Of a stretch of 64,000 nucleotides of DNA, positions 59,627 to 64,000 are shown in pieces; the stretch's first letter is position 1; the number at the start of each line of letters is the position of its first letter. Source of the stretch: Amycolatopsis sp. NBC_00345 (GTDB lineage Bacteria; Actinomycetota; Actinomycetes; Mycobacteriales; Pseudonocardiaceae); assembly GCF_036116635.1 (NCBI RefSeq), contig NZ_CP107995.1:2914001-2978000 (forward strand). Reading direction: 5' to 3'. Position numbers and translations under genes: made by a program. Under the pieces are notes generated by a model, which worked only from the letters and a program-made list of their open reading frames with translations, had not been told where the DNA came from and searched no databases.

Positions 59627-60139
59627 ATGCCAGGCAGTGACGAACTCGTTGCGCTCTATGACCGGACCGGCCGGGTCACCGGGGAAGGACTCCGCTCCCG
59701 CGTCCGCGCGGAAGGGCTCTGGCACGCGGCGGGCGTCGTACTGGTCCGTTCGGGCGACGGAAGCATGGTCTACGTCCACCTCCGCACCCCCGGCAAGGAC
59801 ATCTTCCCGTCCACCTGGGACTGCTGGGCCGGCGGCGTCGTCGCCGCGGGCGAGACCCCCGCCGAATGCGCCCGCCGTGAACTCGCCGAAGAACTCGGCG
59901 TCCACGGAGTGGAACCGGAACCGCTGTTCACCATCGTCTACGACCAGGGCACCCTCCACTGCCACAACTTCGCCTTCGAAGTCCGCTGGGACGGCCCCAT
60001 CCGCCACCAGCCCGAGGAGATCGCCGAAGGCCGCTGGCTACCGATCGAGCAACTGCGCGCCTGGGTCGAAGACCCCGCCCGGCCGTTCATCCCCGACGGC
60101 CGCGCCGGCGTCCTCGAATGGTTCCGCCGCTACGGCTGA
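59627..60139 (+). CDS. NUDIX hydrolase
   Basis: A 170-residue Nudix enzyme. The full Nudix box is present at about residues 69-92 (GGVVAAGETPAE, RRELAEELGV), giving the metal-binding REuxEE core. The N-terminal ELVALYDRTGRVTGE and the LWHAAGVVLV strand resemble the IPP-isomerase-like/YfcD branch, which hydrolyses nucleotide or other pyrophosphates. It is divergent from dop and convergent with a lipoprotein gene, overlapping it by 10 nt. Confidence 0.93.
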   Translation: MPGSDELVALYDRTGRVTGEGLRSRVRAEGLWHAAGVVLVRSGDGSMVYVHLRTPGKDIFPSTWDCWAGGVVAAGETPAECARRELAEELGVHGVEPEPLFTIVYDQGTLHCHNFAFEVRWDGPIRHQPEEIAEGRWLPIEQLRAWVEDPARPFIPDGRAGVLEWFRRYG

Positions 60140-60762
60140 GTGACCAGCTTCGCCACGAGCTTCGGCAACAACCGCTTCGCCGCGTCCGCCGCCCGCGTCG
60201 GCGTACTCGCCGCGACACTCAGCGCCGACACCAAGTTCCCCTTCGCCACCAGCACCGTGCACGTCGAGCCCTCGCACCACGCCCGCAGCCCGGTCACACC
60301 CTCCTGTGCCGGCAGCGAAAGCGCCGTCCCCGCACACTCCGCCCCGGACACCACGTCCGCACCGGACCGGTCCGGATAAGCCGTCACCTGATGGTCCAGC
60401 ACCGAACCACTCGGATACATCCAGCTCGCCGACCGCCGCTCCCCCGCCGCCAGGCCCGTCAGACAGCCCAAGACCTTGCCCGCACCCGGGTGCACACCCT
60501 CTTCGGCAACGTCCTCATCGGACAGCAGCGCTCCCGCCACCGCCGCGACCGCCACCGCCACCGCCCGCGGATCCGGCCTCGGCTTCACCGGCGCGCTCGG
60601 CGCGGTCTGCGGACGCGGCACCGGCGCCGCGGCAGCCGACGGCGTATCGCTCACCGGCGCCGGATCGTCGTAGTACGTCTCGAGGTTGTTGGGCCGATTG
60701 CCGCACCCGGCCAGCCCGACGAACGCGACCGCGGCCACGGCGAGCACCTGCCGATGACGCAC
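60130..60762 (-). CDS. Lipoprotein of unknown function
   Basis: A 210-residue exported protein: basic start, hydrophobic stretch and lipobox FVGLAGC with Cys20, then a Pro/Ala-rich linker and a compact domain with four cysteines (GCLTG, AECAG, AWCEG, TCTVL) that may form disulfides. Start codon GTG at 60762. No family recognised. It converges with the Nudix gene. Confidence 0.75.
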   Translation of the reverse strand: MRHRQVLAVAAVAFVGLAGCGNRPNNLETYYDDPAPVSDTPSAAAAPVPRPQTAPSAPVKPRPDPRAVAVAVAAVAGALLSDEDVAEEGVHPGAGKVLGCLTGLAAGERRSASWMYPSGSVLDHQVTAYPDRSGADVVSGAECAGTALSLPAQEGVTGLRAWCEGSTCTVLVAKGNLVSALSVAASTPTRAADAAKRLLPKLVAKLVTQP

Positions 60763-60831
60763 TTGCTGCCCCCCCGGAAGATCCGCGCCCCGCCCAGCCG
60801 GGACGCGATGCAGCGAGGGTAGTGCAGCCCC

Positions 60832-61755
60832 TCAGTCCCACCCGAGCCGGGACCGGTGCCGCCAATACGCCTCCGGCTCCTCCGCGACCGCGGCCAGCCC
60901 GGCCAGATCGTCCGCGCCCAGCGAGACCTCCGCGGCGGCCAGGTTCGCCGCCAGCTGAGCCGGGCTCGACGGCCCGATCACCGCCGCCGACACCCACTCC
61001 TGCGCCAGCACCGCCGCGACCGCCACCGCGTCCGGCCCCACTCCGTGCGCCGCGGCGATCCGCGCCACCACCGGCGGGGCCTCGACCGCCAGCCGCCCGT
61101 TCGCCAGCGTCTCCTTGACCAGCACGCGTTTCCCCGCCGCCCGCGCCTCCTCGAGCGCGGCGCCGGCCGAGGTCTCCAGCACGTTCCAAGTGGACTGCAC
61201 CGCCGTGAACACCGGCCGCCCCGCCACTTCCAGCCCGAACGCGCGCCGCACCGCGTCCGCCTGCGCCGGCCCGGACGTCGAGAACCCCACCTCGACCCCG
61301 GACGCGGAAAGCCCCGCCAGCGCGTCGATCAGCGGCTCGTCCGAGAACAGTGGACTGTCCACAGTGAGCGAATGCACCTGGTAGAGATTCACCCGGTCGC
61401 CCAGCAGCGCCCGCGTCCGCGCCCACTGCTCGTGGAACCGCGCCGCCGTGTGCTCCTTGACCTCGTGGACCTCGGCGTCCAGCCGCCACTCGCCGACGTA
61501 GCGATAGCCCCACTTGCTCGACACCGTCACGTCCGTGTGGCCGCGTTCGTCGAGCCAGCCGGCCAGGAACTCCTCCGACAGCCCGTACGAGCGCGCGACG
61601 TCGACCCACCGGACGCCCGCGCGGTACGCGTCGTCCAGCACGGCGTGGGTGGCGGCCCGCATCGCCGCGACATCCCGCGACGCCGGCAGGTCCCGGCCCA
61701 GGTTGATGTACGCGGGCCGGCCCAATGCGGCGAGACCCACCGCGATGCGCTCCAT
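60832..61755 (-). CDS. Aldo/keto reductase
   Basis: A 307-residue NADPH-dependent oxidoreductase of the (beta/alpha)8 AKR fold. The tetrad is Asp52 and Tyr57 in VDVARSYG, Lys81 in VSSKWG and His128 in LYQVHS. The C-terminal VIGPSSPAQLAAN is the cofactor-phosphate region. AAGGAA lies before the ATG at 61755. A 17-bp palindrome lies about 69 nt upstream (61824-61840) and is identical to one in the promoter of the next gene, so both are probably co-regulated. Confidence 0.93.
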   Translation of the reverse strand: MERIAVGLAALGRPAYINLGRDLPASRDVAAMRAATHAVLDDAYRAGVRWVDVARSYGLSEEFLAGWLDERGHTDVTVSSKWGYRYVGEWRLDAEVHEVKEHTAARFHEQWARTRALLGDRVNLYQVHSLTVDSPLFSDEPLIDALAGLSASGVEVGFSTSGPAQADAVRRAFGLEVAGRPVFTAVQSTWNVLETSAGAALEEARAAGKRVLVKETLANGRLAVEAPPVVARIAAAHGVGPDAVAVAAVLAQEWVSAAVIGPSSPAQLAANLAAAEVSLGADDLAGLAAVAEEPEAYWRHRSRLGWD

Positions 61756-61823
61756 GGATTTCCTTGTCGTTGCTGGGTTTTACGGGTGGTTGACCCGAGC
61801 TGGTTTTTCTACGAAGCCAGGCC

Positions 61824-61840
61824 GTATAGGGCGTTATACA
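61824..61840. promoter_or_regulatory. Palindromic operator, copy 1 (upstream of aldo/keto reductase)
   Basis: GTATAGGGCGTTATACA, with palindromic core GTATA-N6-TATAC. It is identical to 62184-62200. The stop codon TAA of the small HTH gene (61834-61836) lies within it. Confidence 0.75.
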
Positions 61841-62175
61841 TCTTGTTTGTGTCGAAGGATGGCCAGCCATTGGCCGGAGTTCTGGGCCTGGCGGTGGAGC
61901 TTCTCGAGCCGTGCCGCCGGCGCCCGGACGTAGCCCTTTCCGAAGACCGGCGCGATCTGGCGGAGGCTCGCCCCCTCCTCACGAGCGGCCAGCAGCGCCC
62001 AGTCGGACGCGTCGGCGCACGCCGCCGACGCGCGGCGCAGCTCCCCCAGCAGCTCGATCAGCTCCGGGGCGCCCACCTCCCCCGCCTGGACGGCGGCCGC
62101 CGTCGTCTCCAGCCAGGCCATGACGTCGGCCTCGGTGATCGGCGCGCGCGGCCGACCCGTGTCGTCTGTGCTCAC
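61834..62175 (-). CDS. Small HTH-like protein, candidate repressor
   Basis: A 113-residue protein. Residues about 62-95 (LAAREEGASLRQIAPVFGKG) look like a helix-turn-helix of the kind found in small actinobacterial DNA-binding proteins, preceded by a helical N-terminal half (VMAWLETTAAAV, APELIELLGELRRA). No named family recognised. GTG at 62175 is 7 nt after TATACT, which overlaps the palindrome at 62184-62200. The same palindrome lies before the aldo/keto reductase. It is therefore a good candidate for the autorepressor that binds both sites. Confidence 0.72.
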   Translation of the reverse strand: MSTDDTGRPRAPITEADVMAWLETTAAAVQAGEVGAPELIELLGELRRASAACADASDWALLAAREEGASLRQIAPVFGKGYVRAPAARLEKLHRQAQNSGQWLAILRHKQDV

Positions 62176-62182
62176 GGCCGGA

Positions 62183-62200
62183 AGTATAGGGCGTTATACA
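62183..62200 (-). promoter_or_regulatory. Leaderless promoter with palindromic operator, copy 2
   Basis: TATACT (62183-62188, minus strand) overlaps the palindrome GTATAGGGCGTTATACA at 62184-62200 and is 7 nt before the GTG at 62175. The site also lies 92 nt upstream of the divergent EamA transporter, which it could control too. Confidence 0.7.
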
Positions 62201-62291
62201 GCTAGCTCGGGCACGACGTCCGAAAACCGCTGGCCCCTCGGCGCGGCGAACCCGTTGACTGGGCGGGAGTTCACGACGACCAGGAGGATCA

Positions 62292-63209
62292 TTGTTCGGG
62301 CAGTTCGGGGTCACGGCGCGGTTCGTCGCGCTGGCGACGGTGTGGGGTGCCAGTTTCCTGTTCATCAAGGTGGGGCTCGAAGGCCTCTCCCCCGCGCAGG
62401 TCGCGCTGGCCCGAGCCGGCTTCGGCGCACTCGGGCTGGCCGTGATCCTGGTGGTGCGACGGCGGCCGCTCCCCCGCGATCCGGCGCTGTGGGGCCATCT
62501 CGCGGTCGTCTCGGTGCTGCTGTGCGTGGGGCCGTTCCTGTTGTTCTCGTGGGCCGAGCAGTACATCTCCTCCGGGCTGGCCAGCATCTTCAACGCGACC
62601 ACGCCCCTGCTGACGATGCTCTTCACCGCCGCCACCCTCCCCGCGGAGCGCCTCACCCGGCCCCGGTCAGTGGGCCTGCTGCTCGGTTTCGCGGGTGTGC
62701 TGACCCTCGTCGGGGTGTGGCAGGGCATCGACCTCACCCACGAGCTGACCGCACAGTTGGCCTGCCTGGGCGCCACGACGTGTTACGGCGCGGCGTTCGT
62801 CTACCTGCGCCGTTTCGTGTCACCGCGCGGCGCCGACCCCGTCACCGTCGCGTTCGGACAGGTCGGCTTCGCCACGGTGATCCTGGGCCTGCTGGCGCCC
62901 GCGGCGGCCACCGCGCCCGTCCATCTCAGCCCCGCAGTGGTCTTCAGCATGCTCGCGCTCGGCGTGTTCGGAACGGGGGTCGCGTACGCGTGGAACACCG
63001 CCATCGTCGCCGCCTGGGGCGCCGCCAACGCGTCTGCCGTGACTTACCTCACACCGGTGGTCGGTGTGGTGCTCGGCGTGGTCGTGCTGCACGAGCCGGT
63101 GCACTGGAACGAACCCGTCGGCGCGGTCTTGGTGGTGCTCGGGATCCTGGCCTCGCACGGCCGGCTCCGGCCGCGCCGGAAAGCCGCGCTCGCCGCCGAA
63201 CCGGCCTGA
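62292..63209 (+). CDS. EamA/DMT-family transporter
   Basis: A 305-residue membrane protein with about ten helices in two EamA repeats (first near 1-140, second near 155-290). VWGASFLFIKVGLEGLSP and the second-repeat VTYLTPVVGVVLGVVVLHEP are typical drug/metabolite exporters of the RhaT/YdcZ-like type. TTG at 62292 follows CAGGAGG and is the only start that keeps the first helix. It diverges from the HTH gene. Transported compound unknown. Confidence 0.87.
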   Translation: MFGQFGVTARFVALATVWGASFLFIKVGLEGLSPAQVALARAGFGALGLAVILVVRRRPLPRDPALWGHLAVVSVLLCVGPFLLFSWAEQYISSGLASIFNATTPLLTMLFTAATLPAERLTRPRSVGLLLGFAGVLTLVGVWQGIDLTHELTAQLACLGATTCYGAAFVYLRRFVSPRGADPVTVAFGQVGFATVILGLLAPAAATAPVHLSPAVVFSMLALGVFGTGVAYAWNTAIVAAWGAANASAVTYLTPVVGVVLGVVVLHEPVHWNEPVGAVLVVLGILASHGRLRPRRKAALAAEPA

Positions 63210-63231
63210 CGGCACAACCTGGGCGTAACGA

Positions 63232-63267
63232 CAGGTGGGGCCGCCGGCGAACCGGCGGCCCCACCTG
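63232..63267. terminator. Bidirectional hairpin between EamA and mpa genes
   Basis: Perfect 16-bp inverted repeat (63232-63247 with 63252-63267) with a CGAA loop, between convergent stops at 63209 and 63279. Confidence 0.85.
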
Positions 63268-63278
63268 CTCCGTGCGTC

Positions 63279-64000
63279 CTACAGGTACTGACCCGTGTTG
63301 GTGGCGGTGTCGATCGCCCGCCCCGAGTCCTGGTTCTTACCGGTGACGAGGGTGCGGATGTAGACGATCCGCTCCCCCTTCTTGCCGGAGATCCGGGCCC
63401 AGTCATCCGGGTTCGTGGTGTTCGGCAGGTCTTCGTTCTCCGCGAACTCGTCGACGATCGCGTCCAGCAGGTGCTGCACGCGCAGGCCGGGCTGGTTGGT
63501 CTCCAGCACGGACTTGATCGCCGACTTCTTCGCCCGGTCCACGATGTTCTGGATCATCGCGCCCGAGTTGAAGTCACGGAAGAACAGGACCTCCTTGTCC
63601 CCGTTGGCGTAGGTCACCTCGAGGAACCGGTTCTCGTCGCTCTCCTCGTACATCCGCTCGACCGTGTGCTGGATCATCGCGTCGAACGTCGCCTTGTGGT
63701 CACCGCCGAACTCCGCCAGGTCATCGGCGTGGATCGGCAGGCCCTCGGCCAGGTACTTGGAGAAGATGTCCTTCGCGCCTTCGGCGTCCGGACGCTCGAT
63801 CTTGATCTTGACGTCGAGCCGGCCCGGCCGCAGGATCGCCGGGTCGATCATGTCCTCGCGGTTGGAGGCGCCGATGACGATGACGTTCTCCAGTCCTTCG
63901 ACACCGTCGATCTCCGAGAGCAGCTGCGGCACGATCGTGGTCTCCACATCGGAGGACACGCCCGAGCCACGGGTGCGGAAGATCGAATCCATCTCGTCGA
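63279..64000 (-). CDS. mpa: Proteasome-associated AAA ATPase Mpa/ARC, C-terminal part
   Basis: The last 240 residues of the ring ATPase that binds pupylated proteins and threads them into the proteasome; the start is beyond the right edge. Visible parts: the end of Walker B (DEMDSIFRTRG), sensor I (VIVIGASNREDMIDPAILRP), arginine finger region (GRLDVKIKIERP) and the C-terminal GQYL, whose penultimate Tyr docks into the alpha ring. It is separated from dop by five other genes and so is a distinct transcription unit. Confidence 0.97.
   Translation of the reverse strand, partial: DEMDSIFRTRGSGVSSDVETTIVPQLLSEIDGVEGLENVIVIGASNREDMIDPAILRPGRLDVKIKIERPDAEGAKDIFSKYLAEGLPIHADDLAEFGGDHKATFDAMIQHTVERMYEESDENRFLEVTYANGDKEVLFFRDFNSGAMIQNIVDRAKKSAIKSVLETNQPGLRVQHLLDAIVDEFAENEDLPNTTNPDDWARISGKKGERIVYIRTLVTGKNQDSGRAIDTATNTGQYL

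Overview
The window is high-GC actinobacterial DNA. It carries the complete core of a Pup-proteasome locus (mpa/arc, dop, pup, prcB, prcA, pafA, pafB, pafC) followed by tatA, tatC and helY, the gene order known from Mycobacterium and Pseudonocardiales. Genome style (very GC-rich, many secreted hydrolases, many TetR/SDR pairs, long intergenic palindromes) suggests an Amycolatopsis-like member of the Pseudonocardiales; the genus is an inference. No tRNA, rRNA, CRISPR array, IS element or origin was seen.

1-14.6 kb: secreted polymer degradation. A truncated secreted protein, a GH3 beta-glucosidase with a PA14 insert, an S1 serine protease, a sedolisin-type protease, a CBM56 / chitobiase-C / beta-helix protein and a GH16 laminarinase. 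A TetR-diiron oxygenase-flavin monooxygenase unit and a membrane-anchored unknown sit between them. Beta-1,3-glucan is the common substrate theme. Several genes have strong palindromes just upstream, and perfect hairpins separate convergent pairs.

14.8-35.5 kb: regulatory and accessory genes. STAS protein, HTH/MmyB regulator with a divergent SDR, SDR with a divergent LysR, an ECF42 sigma factor with its DGPF/YCII partner and a matching autoregulatory promoter, amidohydrolase with a divergent TetR, SGNH hydrolase, MazEF-like toxin-antitoxin pair, Lrp regulator overlapping an M24 peptidase, CPBP protease plus NAD-binding SDR, a WYL regulator fused in frame to a SnoaL-like domain, a 5'-3' exonuclease, a TetR/membrane/SDR operon, and a duplicated DUF4333-Eis acetyltransferase cassette.

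35.6-64 kb: the proteasome and Tat block, almost all on the minus strand, read from mpa (right edge) down to helY. Two groups of accessory genes interrupt it. At 60.1-63.2 kb are a lipoprotein, an aldo/keto reductase, a small HTH protein with a shared operator, and an EamA transporter. At 46.6-55.8 kb are a PAP2-DAG kinase, an esterase, a TetR/SDR/Ddn-like unit, a TetX-like monooxygenase with a TetR, a methyltransferase and an amidase. Pup ends in Gly-Gly-Glu, so it needs no deamidation before PafA ligates it. Dop, PafA and PafB all show a TANNNT -10 element 6-7 nt before the start codon, which predicts leaderless mRNAs, a feature shared with many regulators in this window.
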